From: Hyalangium gracile
GTDB lineage: Bacteria > Myxococcota > Myxococcia > Myxococcales > Myxococcaceae
Assembly: GCF_020103725.1 (NCBI RefSeq)
Contig: NZ_JAHXBG010000013.1
Coordinates: 186,001-250,000, forward strand
Length of the DNA: 64,000 nt
Reading direction: 5' to 3'
In this document: positions 57,443 through 64,000 of the stretch, piece by piece
Position numbering within the stretch: the first letter of the stretch is position 1
How the letters are laid out: each line of letters begins with the position of its first letter
Made by a program: the position numbers and the translations under genes
The notes under the pieces: generated by a model
Told to the model about the DNA's origin: nothing
Databases searched by the model: none
The model's input: the letters and a program-made list of their open reading frames with translations, nothing else

Positions 57443-57727
57443 TCACTTCCGGAGCTTGTCGAGCCAGTGCTTTGCCTTCTGGTGCGTCTCGTCGGTGTCG
57501 GGCGTGAGCTTCATCACCTCTTGGAACAGCGGGATGCTCTTCTTCGGCTCGCTGTCCTCGAGCGCGTACGCCTGGAGGTAGACGTCCTTCGCTGCCTCGG
57601 CCGCCTTGTAGAGCCCTGGGGGAGACGGGTGGAGGCTGACGGTTCAGCTCCTCGTCCCGTTGCTTGAGCCACCCGGAGAGCTGCAGGGCCACCGCGTTCT
57701 CGGGATCGAGGGCGAGCACGTGCCAAG
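57443..57727 (-). pseudogene. Frameshifted C-terminal remnant of a TPR protein
   Basis: On the minus strand one frame reads HVLALDPENAVALQLSGWLKQ then loses sense. Another frame continues LYKAAEAAKDVYLQ, YALEDSEPKKSIPLFQEV and ends HQKAKHWLDKLRK plus TGA at 57445-57443. Joined by a frameshift near 57615, they resemble the last TPR units and terminal helix of myxobacterial kinase- or motility-associated TPR proteins. No start region, kinase or upstream part remains. I interpret it as the decayed tail of a larger gene lost by deletion; a sequencing error cannot be excluded for the frameshift, but the missing 5' part argues for decay. Confidence 0.6.
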
Positions 57728-57767
57728 CTGAAGGCCCGGGGCCAGCGCCAGGGCCCCCAAATGATTC

Positions 57768-57795
57768 GGGCAGGCCCCTGTCCAGGAGCCTGCCC
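57768..57795 (-). terminator. Terminator hairpin of the WxxW protein gene
   Basis: On the minus strand GGGCAGGC-T-CCTG, a 2-nt loop, CAGG-G-GCCTGCCC form a 12-bp stem with one T-G pair, 31 bp after the stop at 57827. It is followed by GAATCATTT, a weak T-rich tail. Confidence 0.6.
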
Positions 57796-57826
57796 GTTGC
57801 TTCCACTTCAGCCCTTCAGAGCTGCC

Positions 57827-59695
57827 TTACGGGCAGTAGAAGCGCACCATGTAGTCCAGGCACTGCCCGTTGCTCTGGTTGCTGTTCTGGCACGCGCCGC
57901 CGCTCAGCGTGCAGCTGTACACCTGGCCCGTCTGGTTCCAGAGCACGCCGCCCGTGGTGCGGCACTCGATGGCCGTCGGGTTGGAGCAGGCCTGGCCCGC
58001 GGCCAGGAAGTCCGACAGCGTCTCGTAGTCACCCACGCCGCCCGGGGCATCGCGGTTCAGCCACGGCGTCCAGCCCACCACCTTCACGCCGCGCGTGGTG
58101 GTCTGGTTGAGGGTGCGGCCATGCGTGTCGCTCTGGGCCGTCAGGGAGAGCGTCTTCGTCCCAGGAGCCGCCCAGGCGTGGCTGCTCGCGTTCCATGCGT
58201 GGGCCGCGCCGTTGAAGGTCGTCGTGGAGGCATCACCCCAGTCGAACCGGTAGCCCATCTGATCGCTGTACGGCCAGCAGGGGCGCATCCGCGCGCTGTA
58301 GGCCGTGCTGGTGCCCACCGTGGTGGACGCCGGGCCGCTCGTCATCGGACGCAGCGCGCTCGAGCCGATCAGATCCCAGAACTTGATGTGGCGCCGCGGG
58401 GTGCTCCACAGGTTGTTCCACTGCGTCGGCGAGTTGCCGAAGGCCCGCGCCTCGCCCGTCAGGTAGAGCTGCCAGTCCAGATCGAAGGTGAGGGCGCTGA
58501 CCGTCTCGTTGGCGCCGTTCTGATCCGCGTCGCCGCAGGCGTTGCCGTAGTAGCCCCACAAGTCACCGCGCAGGTAGGGACGCACGCCGATCTGCGCGTA
58601 GGCCAGCCACTCGTCATAGAGGTAGGCGCGCACCGCCACCTGGACCCAGACGTTGGGGTACACGCGGCCCGAGACGCTGCCGGTGAGCGTGTTCTGCGTG
58701 TTGCCGCCCAGGTTGTAGCTGGAGCTGCCCGAGCACCCGCTGAGCGTGCACGTGTAGTTGAAGGAGCCCGTCGCCGTTTGCGAGCCGTTGTAGGTGAGGT
58801 TGCCCGTCACCGAGGCCTGCACGTCCATGCCCAGGTTGATGGGCAGGTTGAAGCCGATGTACACCGGCACCGGCCCGATCCAGAAGGACAGCGAGCCCAG
58901 GCTCGGCTTGGCGATCTGCGTCTGCCAGGCCCAGTTGTAGCTGAGGTTGCCGTTGACGTTGGCGCCGTACGCCACGCTCGCGTTGCCCCACACGTGGGCG
59001 TGGTTGAACTTCGCGCCGTACGGCACGCACCACCACAGCACCTTCTTGCGCTTGATGGCGAACTGCACCTCGCCCGTGGCCGAGCCCGACAGGTTGCCCG
59101 AGGCCGACAGGCTGCCCGAGAAGCCACCGCCGAGGTTGCCGGACCAGTTGAGCGGCGTGTTGATGTTCAGCGACTTGGAGCGGGTGTGGATCTGATCCGA
59201 GCACGAGCCGAACTGGGTGTAGCCGTTGCGCTCGATGCCGCTCGACTTCTCATCGGGCGGAACCTCGTCGGCCGGCTGGGCCAGCTCCTTCAGGGCCGGC
59301 GTCAGGAAGCCCTGCTTCTCGGAGATGTCGATCTCCTCGAGGATGCGCTGGTTGAGGGTGAAGACGTCCGTCTCCTCCCTCGCGTCCGCGATCAGCTCCT
59401 CCCTCACGCCGCCGGCCAGCGGCGCCTCGTAGAGGCCCTTCGGCGTGAGCGTGAAGACCTTCTCCTCGTAGGGCTGGTACGTCTTGGTCCGCTCGTCCAG
59501 CGCCGTGCCCTTGATGTGCTTGAGCTGCCAGCCGTTGCCCTCCTCGAGGATGACCTCCTCGTACTTGGGCTCCTCCTCGGGGGGCGGCTCCTGCTGGGCC
59601 ATGGCGCTGCCGCTCAGCAGCGCCACCGAGGCCAGCGCCGGCGTCAGCACGCCGCGCAGGAACTTCATGGTGAAGGGATGCTTCAGCTTTTTCAT
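57827..59695 (-). CDS. Secreted protein with C-terminal mucin-type WxxW domain
   Basis: A 622-residue exported protein. The signal peptide is MKKLKHPFTMKFLRGVLTPALASVALLSGSAMAQ. An acidic N-terminal region (~35-150) is followed by a repetitive Gly/Ser/Asn/Thr-rich beta domain (~165-370, LNWSGNLGGGFSGSLSASGN, GNLTYNGSQTATGSFNYTC) and a middle region with a PKD-like FDWGDAST motif (~510). The last ~85 residues begin WTPWLNRDAPGGVGDYETL, contain CSNPTAIECRTTGG and end QCLDYMVRFYC: this is the Mucin2_WxxW pattern (W-x2-W, GDYE, C-x4-IECR, C-x-DY-x-VR-x2-C) known mainly from animal mucins. It should be disulfide-rich and extracellular, perhaps in matrix or adhesion. It has a strongly structured leader. 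Confidence 0.82.
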   Translation of the reverse strand: MKKLKHPFTMKFLRGVLTPALASVALLSGSAMAQQEPPPEEEPKYEEVILEEGNGWQLKHIKGTALDERTKTYQPYEEKVFTLTPKGLYEAPLAGGVREELIADAREETDVFTLNQRILEEIDISEKQGFLTPALKELAQPADEVPPDEKSSGIERNGYTQFGSCSDQIHTRSKSLNINTPLNWSGNLGGGFSGSLSASGNLSGSATGEVQFAIKRKKVLWWCVPYGAKFNHAHVWGNASVAYGANVNGNLSYNWAWQTQIAKPSLGSLSFWIGPVPVYIGFNLPINLGMDVQASVTGNLTYNGSQTATGSFNYTCTLSGCSGSSSYNLGGNTQNTLTGSVSGRVYPNVWVQVAVRAYLYDEWLAYAQIGVRPYLRGDLWGYYGNACGDADQNGANETVSALTFDLDWQLYLTGEARAFGNSPTQWNNLWSTPRRHIKFWDLIGSSALRPMTSGPASTTVGTSTAYSARMRPCWPYSDQMGYRFDWGDASTTTFNGAAHAWNASSHAWAAPGTKTLSLTAQSDTHGRTLNQTTTRGVKVVGWTPWLNRDAPGGVGDYETLSDFLAAGQACSNPTAIECRTTGGVLWNQTGQVYSCTLSGGACQNSNQSNGQCLDYMVRFYCP

Positions 59696-59703
59696 GTGAG
59701 GCT

Positions 59704-59769
59704 CCACGGTGTCCATGACCGGGGGAAATCCCCCGGTGTTGGGGTCGTCATCGACACGCGACACCGTGG
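59704..59769 (-). promoter_or_regulatory. Nested stem-loops in the leader of the WxxW protein gene
   Basis: On the minus strand CCACGGTGTC (59769-59760) pairs perfectly with GACACCGTGG (59713-59704). Inside lies a second perfect 9-bp stem, ACCGGGGGA/TCCCCCGGT (59737-59718). The 3' arm of the outer stem ends in GTGG, whose last two G form the start of the Shine-Dalgarno GGAG, 8 bp before the ATG at 59695. The fold would hide the ribosome binding site and could control translation. Confidence 0.6.
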
Positions 59770-59944
59770 TGCACGGCGCGGGCCAGGGAGCTGACAGGAG
59801 CGCTTCCCTCGGAAGCGGGGGTAGAGCAGTAACTCGCGGAGTCACAGCCAGCGCCGGCCTGTGGCTTCCCGGGCTACTCGGCGGCGGAGCGGCCTGCGCC
59901 GTCACCTCTTCCCAGGGCGCGCCCGTGTCGATAGAGGGAGCCGG

Positions 59945-60817
59945 ATGGCACTTCCGAACGGGGAGCCCGGGCCCGACACTTCTCCGCGCGACGGCGACTT
60001 CGAGCTGGTGACGCTGCGCAACGGCGCGCGCGCCGTGCGGCACCTGGGGCACGGCGAGGTGATGCACCCGAGCGTGGGCCCCTGGCAGGAGGCGCTGCGC
60101 CTCTATGTGGAGCAGCCGCGCCTGGCCGAGCGCCTGCGCCAGCCGGGCCCGCCGCTCGTCCTGCTCGACGTGGGGCTGGGCGCCGCGACCAACGCCGTGG
60201 CCGCGCTCTCGTGCGCGCGCGAGCTGGGGGCCGAGCGCCGCCGGCCGCTCGAAGTCGTCAGCCTGGAGGTGGAGCTCGCGCCGCTGCGGCTCGCCCTGGC
60301 GGACGCTTCGGGTTTCCCCTTCCTCCAGCCCTTCCGCGAGGCCGCCGAGGCGCTCATGCGCGACGGGGTGTGGGAGGCGGAGGGGCTGCGCTGGCGGCTG
60401 CGCCTGGGCAACGCGCTGGCCCACCTGAAGGAGCCACTGCCCCCGGTGGACTTCGTCTACTTTGATCCCTTCTCGCCCGCCTCCAACCCGGAGATGTGGA
60501 CCGAAGGGGTGCTCTCACAGGTGCGCGCCCACTGCCGCCAGGAGGGGGAGGGCGCCCTGCTGATGACGTACAGCGCGGCCACGCCCACCCGGGTGACGCT
60601 GCTGCTGGCGGGCTTCTATGTGGGAGCAGGGGTGTCCACCGGCACCAAGGGTGAGACGACGGTGGCGGCCACCCGCCTGGAAGCCCTGCAGGCCCCGCTG
60701 GGGGCCCGGTGGCTGGAGCGGTGGCGCCGCTCCTCCTCCAGGGCCCCACATGGGGCCGAGCTCACGCCCGAGGTCGAGGCGCGGCTGCTTGCCCATCCGC
60801 AGTGGCGCCCGGGGTGA
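59945..60817 (+). CDS. mnmD: MnmC/MnmD-like SAM-dependent methyltransferase
   Basis: A 290-residue protein resembling the methyltransferase (MnmC1/MnmD) domain that finishes 5-methylaminomethyl-2-thiouridine at tRNA U34. Blocks: LVTLRNGARAVRHLGHGEVMHPSVGPWQEALRLYVEQ at the N-terminus, PPLVLLDVGLGAATNAVAAL (motif I), SLEVELAPLRLAL, VDFVYFDPFSPASNPEMWTEGVLSQV and GALLMTYSAATPTRVTLLLAGFYVGAG. The FAD-dependent half of MnmC is absent. GGGAG five bases before ATG 59945. Its 3' end overlaps the convergent DUF2378 gene by 56 bp. Could instead modify another substrate. Confidence 0.72.
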   Translation: MALPNGEPGPDTSPRDGDFELVTLRNGARAVRHLGHGEVMHPSVGPWQEALRLYVEQPRLAERLRQPGPPLVLLDVGLGAATNAVAALSCARELGAERRRPLEVVSLEVELAPLRLALADASGFPFLQPFREAAEALMRDGVWEAEGLRWRLRLGNALAHLKEPLPPVDFVYFDPFSPASNPEMWTEGVLSQVRAHCRQEGEGALLMTYSAATPTRVTLLLAGFYVGAGVSTGTKGETTVAATRLEALQAPLGARWLERWRRSSSRAPHGAELTPEVEARLLAHPQWRPG

Positions 60818-61385
60818 GCGTCTCCACGGCGGGGGCCTCGGACCAGCGGATGTGGAAGGTGCAGCAGGTGCCGTCGAAGCCCTCGGGGATGGCCACCACG
60901 CGCCAGCCCCCGGCCAGCTCCACCGCCCGCGACAGCAGGCCCGCGGCGAACGTGGGCTGATCCGCCATCACGTCATTCATCCACAGCTCCACCGAGGTGG
61001 GGCCACGCTCCACCACGCGCACCTCGCTGAAGTTGTTGCCCGCGCGGAAGCCGTGGGCGGCGCGCAGCAGCATCCTCCGGGGGCCCGCCAGCCGGGCCAT
61101 GCCCAGCAGCGCCTTGCCGAAGAAGGTGCCGAACCACGCGTCCATGAAGCGCCCGCCCAGCGAGTAGTAGGCGGCCTCGGCGGGGACTCCCCCGTAGATG
61201 TGCGCCGCGGCGGTCCGCAGGAACGTCCTCCACTGCTCCAGCGTGTAGGACCGCTCCAGCTTCCGGTCCAGGTCCAGGCCCACCTTCTTGAAGGCCTCTC
61301 GGGAAGCCGGCGTCAGGCGGTTCTCGAAGGCACGGACGAACAGCGCTTCGACGGTCTGTGCGTGAACGAGCTTCTCTGGCGTCAT
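60762..61385 (-). CDS. DUF2378 (TIGR02265-type) family protein
   Basis: A 207-residue protein of a family that is expanded as many paralogues in myxobacteria and of unknown function. It shows the family pattern: VEALFVRAFENRLTPASREAFKKVGLDLDRKLERSYTLEQWRTFLRTAA, a YYSLGGRFMDAWFGTFFGKALLGMARLAGPRRMLLRA stretch, and NNFSEVRVVERGPTSVELWMNDVMADQPTFAAGLLSRAVELAGG. Cytoplasmic, no catalytic motif. It is convergent with and overlaps the MnmD-like gene. Confidence 0.82.
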   Translation of the reverse strand: MTPEKLVHAQTVEALFVRAFENRLTPASREAFKKVGLDLDRKLERSYTLEQWRTFLRTAAAHIYGGVPAEAAYYSLGGRFMDAWFGTFFGKALLGMARLAGPRRMLLRAAHGFRAGNNFSEVRVVERGPTSVELWMNDVMADQPTFAAGLLSRAVELAGGWRVVAIPEGFDGTCCTFHIRWSEAPAVETLTPGATADGQAAAPRPRA

Positions 61386-61680
61386 GGCAGCACACCCTAC
61401 TCGACCGGGCGGAGAGTTGCTCGGTCGTTGGTGAAAGAATGTTCAGTGTGACGATGCTCTCGGTGCGGCTCGGCAGCGACGGGAAGCACCAGGAGTGAAC
61501 CCAAGTCCTCCTTAGTGCGAAAAGCAGTGAAGTCAGGGGCGGGTTGGATTCTACCTCCCGGCAAATATTCCGCTACGGGCACATCCTCCTACAGTCTGCC
61601 AGTGGACCGAGCGGGAAGGCACTTCGGGCTTTCCAGGGAGGGTCGGGAAGGGGGCGCGGTGGCAGGATGGAGCCTTCCCC

Positions 61681-63552
61681 ATGGCCCAGCCAGCACTCCG
61701 CCTCGAGCCCGAGCCCGAGGACGCCACCTCCGTGCCGCCCTCGCGGATGCTGCTGCGCGTCCCCGGCGACACTCCCGAGGCGGCGGACACCTTCTGGCTG
61801 CGCCAGGTGTACCGGGGGGATCGGCTGCCGCAGCTCACCCTGCGCGCGGTGCTGCTGGGCAGCGCCGTCGGTGTCGTCACCTGTGCCACCAACCTGTATG
61901 CCGGGCTGAAGGTGGGCCTGCAGTTCGGCGTGGCCGTCACCGCCGTGCTGCTGGCGCAGATGACCCATGGGCTGCTGCGCCGGCTCTCGCCCGGGCTCGG
62001 CGGGGCGCCCCTGTCACCGCTGGAGGCGTGTTGCTCACAGGCGGTGGCCTCCGCGGCGGGCTATGCCACCGGGGGCGCGCTGGTGTCCGTCCAGGGGGCG
62101 TACCTCATCACCCAGGGCCACCACCCGCCCGGGTGGACGCTGCTGGCGTGGACGTTCCTGCTGTCCGCGCTGGGCGTCCTCTTCGCCGTGCCGCTCAAGC
62201 GGCAGCTGGTGGATCGCGAGCAGCTCCCCTTCGCCACCGGCACCGCCGCCGCCGTCACCGTGCATGCGCTCAACGGCACGGGGGCCGAGGCCGCTGCCCG
62301 GCTGCGGGCGCTGGGGCTGGGGGGGCTGGTGGCGGGGGTTATCACCGCCGGGCGCGAGGCGCTGGGCCGCATCCCCGCCGCGTGGCCTCTCCCCGGCTCG
62401 CTGGGCGGGGTGCCTCTGGAGAAGCTGGGCTTTGCCCTGGAGACGAGCCTGCTGCCCGTGGGGGCCGGGGCGCTCCTGGGGCTGCGCACCACCGCCTCCA
62501 TGCTGCTGGGCGCGGGGGTGTTCCATGGGCTGGTGGCGCCGAGGTTGATCTCGGCCGGCCACATCTCCGCCGAGGGGGGAGTGGGTGCGCTCCTCACCTG
62601 GGGGCTCTGGCCGGGCGCCGCCGCGCTCACCACCGCGTCGCTGCTGCGCTTCGCCCTCCAGGGCCGGACGCTGGCGCGCGCGCTGCGAGGGTGGGGGGCC
62701 GCGCGGAACCGGCCGCCGCATCCGGTGGACGCGCTCCAGGTGCCGCGGGGCTGGCTGCTCGCCGGGATGGCGGTGCTCACCCCCGCCACCGTGGCCGTGG
62801 CGCATGTGGGCTTTGGCATCCCCGTGCTCCACGCCACGCTCGCCGTGGGGCTGTCCTTCATCCTGTGCCTGATGGCCTGTCGCGTCACCGGCGAGACGGA
62901 TGCCACGCCCGTGGGGCCGCTGGGGCAGGTGACGCAGCTCACCTATGGCGTGCTGCTGCCGCGCAACGTGGAGGCCAACCTCGTGACGGCCGGCATCACC
63001 GTCAACGCGGCCTCCTCCGCGGCGGACCTCTTGAGCGATCTCAAGACGGGGCACCTGCTGGGCGCCCACCCGCGGCGCCAGTTCCTCGCGCAGCTGCTGG
63101 GGACGGCCGTGGGCGCCCTGGCCGTCGTGCCCCTGTTCTACCTGCTGGTGCCGGACCGCTCCGCGCTGGGCGGAGAGCGCTTCCCAGCCCCCGCGGCCTT
63201 CACCACCGCGAGCGTCGCCGAGGTGCTCGCCTCGGGCCTGGAGGGGCTCTCGCCCGCCATTCGAGCCGCGGTGGCCTGGGCGGCGCTCGCCGCGGCCGTG
63301 CTCACCCTCGCCGAGCACCTGCTGCCCGAGCGGCTGCGGCGCTGGGCTCCCTCGCCGCTGGGGGTGGGGCTGGCGTGTCTGCTGCCGGCGTCCACCTCCA
63401 TGGGCCTCTTCATCGGAGGGCTGGCGATGGCGGTGACGCAGCGCGTGCGTCCCGCCTCCGTGGAGGGCCGGGTGCTACCTCTGTCCGCGGGGCTCATCGC
63501 GGGCGAAGGGCTCGTTGGAGTCGTCATCGCCGCACTGGGATCAGTCTGGTAG
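61681..63552 (+). CDS. OPT family oligopeptide/metal-chelate transporter
   Basis: A 623-residue membrane protein with about 14-16 transmembrane segments. Family blocks include LPQLTLRAVLLGSAVGVVTCATNLYAGLKVGLQFGVAVTAVLLAQ (the N-terminal NYxxGLKxG-like motif), LVDREQLPFATGTAAAVTVHAL, GEDA-type segment replaced by GETDATPVGPLGQVTQLTYG and the C-terminal STSMGLFIGGLAMAVTQRVRP. OPT proteins import oligopeptides or metal chelates in symport with protons. ATG 61681 has GGAG eight bases upstream. The 295-bp region before it (61386-61680) shows no clear regulatory motif. The next gene starts 15 bp later, so the kinase may be co-transcribed. Confidence 0.88.
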   Translation: MAQPALRLEPEPEDATSVPPSRMLLRVPGDTPEAADTFWLRQVYRGDRLPQLTLRAVLLGSAVGVVTCATNLYAGLKVGLQFGVAVTAVLLAQMTHGLLRRLSPGLGGAPLSPLEACCSQAVASAAGYATGGALVSVQGAYLITQGHHPPGWTLLAWTFLLSALGVLFAVPLKRQLVDREQLPFATGTAAAVTVHALNGTGAEAAARLRALGLGGLVAGVITAGREALGRIPAAWPLPGSLGGVPLEKLGFALETSLLPVGAGALLGLRTTASMLLGAGVFHGLVAPRLISAGHISAEGGVGALLTWGLWPGAAALTTASLLRFALQGRTLARALRGWGAARNRPPHPVDALQVPRGWLLAGMAVLTPATVAVAHVGFGIPVLHATLAVGLSFILCLMACRVTGETDATPVGPLGQVTQLTYGVLLPRNVEANLVTAGITVNAASSAADLLSDLKTGHLLGAHPRRQFLAQLLGTAVGALAVVPLFYLLVPDRSALGGERFPAPAAFTTASVAEVLASGLEGLSPAIRAAVAWAALAAAVLTLAEHLLPERLRRWAPSPLGVGLACLLPASTSMGLFIGGLAMAVTQRVRPASVEGRVLPLSAGLIAGEGLVGVVIAALGSVW

Positions 63553-63567
63553 CCTCGAAGGGAGCCC

Positions 63568-64000
63568 ATGCGTTGTCCGGTCTGCTACCGCCGTCTTGCT
63601 CCCGGCGCGGCGTGCCCCGTGCATGGCGAGCGCCCACCGCCAGCCCCACCTCCCGAGCCGTTTCCGCTCCCGAGTGTGCCTGGCCTGCGTGCCGCCACCG
63701 AGCTGGGCAGCGGCGGCTTCTCGCACGTCTTCACCGCCTATCAGGCGGTGGATGGGCGCGAGGTGGCCCTCAAGGTCGGCCATGGCTCCCATCCCGAGCG
63801 CTTCGCCCGCGAGGCCGCCGCGCTGCGCCGGGTGGGCCCACCCACCGTGCCCGAGCTGTTCCAGCATGGCACGGCGGGCGGGCGGCCCTTCCTGGTGCTG
63901 GAGGCGCTGCATGGGCAGACGCTCGCCGCGTGGATGGCCACGCTGCCGGGGAAGGGTGCCGCCTCCGTGCCTCGGGTGCGAGAGCTGCTCGCCGGCCTGT
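63568..64000 (+). CDS. Ser/Thr protein kinase with N-terminal zinc ribbon, 5' part only
   Basis: Only ~144 N-terminal residues lie in the window. They begin MRCPVCYRRLAPGAACPVHGE, a short treble-clef/zinc-ribbon with CxxC and CxxH, then a proline stretch, then a kinase N-lobe: ATELGSGGFSHVFTAYQ (P-loop), EVALKVGH with the ATP-binding Lys, and FLVLEALHGQTLAAWM at the hinge. The catalytic HRD loop lies beyond the right edge. It follows the OPT gene after 15 bp, with GGAG four bases before the ATG. Confidence 0.85.
   Translation, partial: MRCPVCYRRLAPGAACPVHGERPPPAPPPEPFPLPSVPGLRAATELGSGGFSHVFTAYQAVDGREVALKVGHGSHPERFAREAAALRRVGPPTVPELFQHGTAGGRPFLVLEALHGQTLAAWMATLPGKGAASVPRVRELLAGL

Larger units (their letters stand above)
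57290..57826. other. Intergenic region with repeats and a gene remnant (537 bp)
   Basis: This stretch between tgt and the WxxW protein gene holds, in order, a terminator-like hairpin, a long perfect inverted repeat, a frameshifted TPR gene remnant and a terminator for the minus-strand gene, all listed separately. No intact gene is present. Confidence 0.7.

Overview
The window is very GC-rich, with G or C at almost every third codon position. It carries several families typical of myxobacteria: Ser/Thr kinases with TPR tails, a DUF2378 (TIGR02265-type) paralogue, a wzm-wzt-wbgA O-antigen locus like that of Myxococcus xanthus, a mevalonate-pathway HMG-CoA reductase and a microviridin-type peptide cluster. 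I read it as chromosomal DNA of a member of the Myxococcales, suborder Cystobacterineae (Archangium, Cystobacter, Hyalangium or Stigmatella-like). The genus is not determined. I saw no rRNA, tRNA, CRISPR array, IS element or phage gene.

Layout. 1-1631 (-): isoprenoid genes, a polyprenyl synthetase-like protein coupled to a class II HMG-CoA reductase that runs off the left edge. 1806-2231 (+): a SnoaL-like protein. 2394-4686 (+): a compact graspetide (microviridin-like) cluster with a 63-residue precursor holding two core peptides and two ATP-grasp macrocyclases. 4617-8528 (-): a lipoprotein, a sugar-binding protein and a VWA-domain protein. 8806-15301 (+): a GbsR/MarR regulator with a likely operator, followed by a complete RND efflux system. 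15374-18628 (-): a large FAAL plus condensation-like protein.

18869-24734 (+): wzm, wzt and a three-domain glycosyltransferase for ABC-exported O-antigen. 24832-28317 (+): a HEAT-repeat / membrane / NACHT-type NTPase. 28466-29128 (+): a secreted, extremely charged helical protein. 29164-38404 (-): a tight operon for ADP-heptose (gmhA, gmhB, hldE), glycosyltransferases, methyltransferases and a PhyH-type dioxygenase. 38574-40653 (-): a glycosyltransferase and a small protein sharing a helical module with the big O-antigen glycosyltransferase. 40766-44148 (+): rfbBDAC for dTDP-L-rhamnose. Together, 18.9-44.1 kb is mostly a cell-surface glycan island: sugar nucleotide supply, assembly, modification and export.

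44273-51163: an Ala-rich protein with its own promoter and terminator, a trigger-factor-like chaperone, a YihY family membrane protein, an APP1-like (DUF2183) phosphatase, a small secreted protein and a sigma factor. 51169-54300: a zinc-finger/kinase/TPR protein next to that sigma factor. 54297-64000: a YbiT-type ABC-F protein, tgt, a TPR pseudogene remnant, a secreted protein ending in a mucin-type WxxW domain with a strongly structured 5' leader, an MnmD-like methyltransferase, a DUF2378 protein, an OPT transporter and the start of another kinase.

The items most worth following are the HEAT-TM-NACHT protein, the WxxW protein with its SD-overlapping nested hairpin, the repeated helical module shared by O-antigen proteins, and the double-core graspetide cluster.
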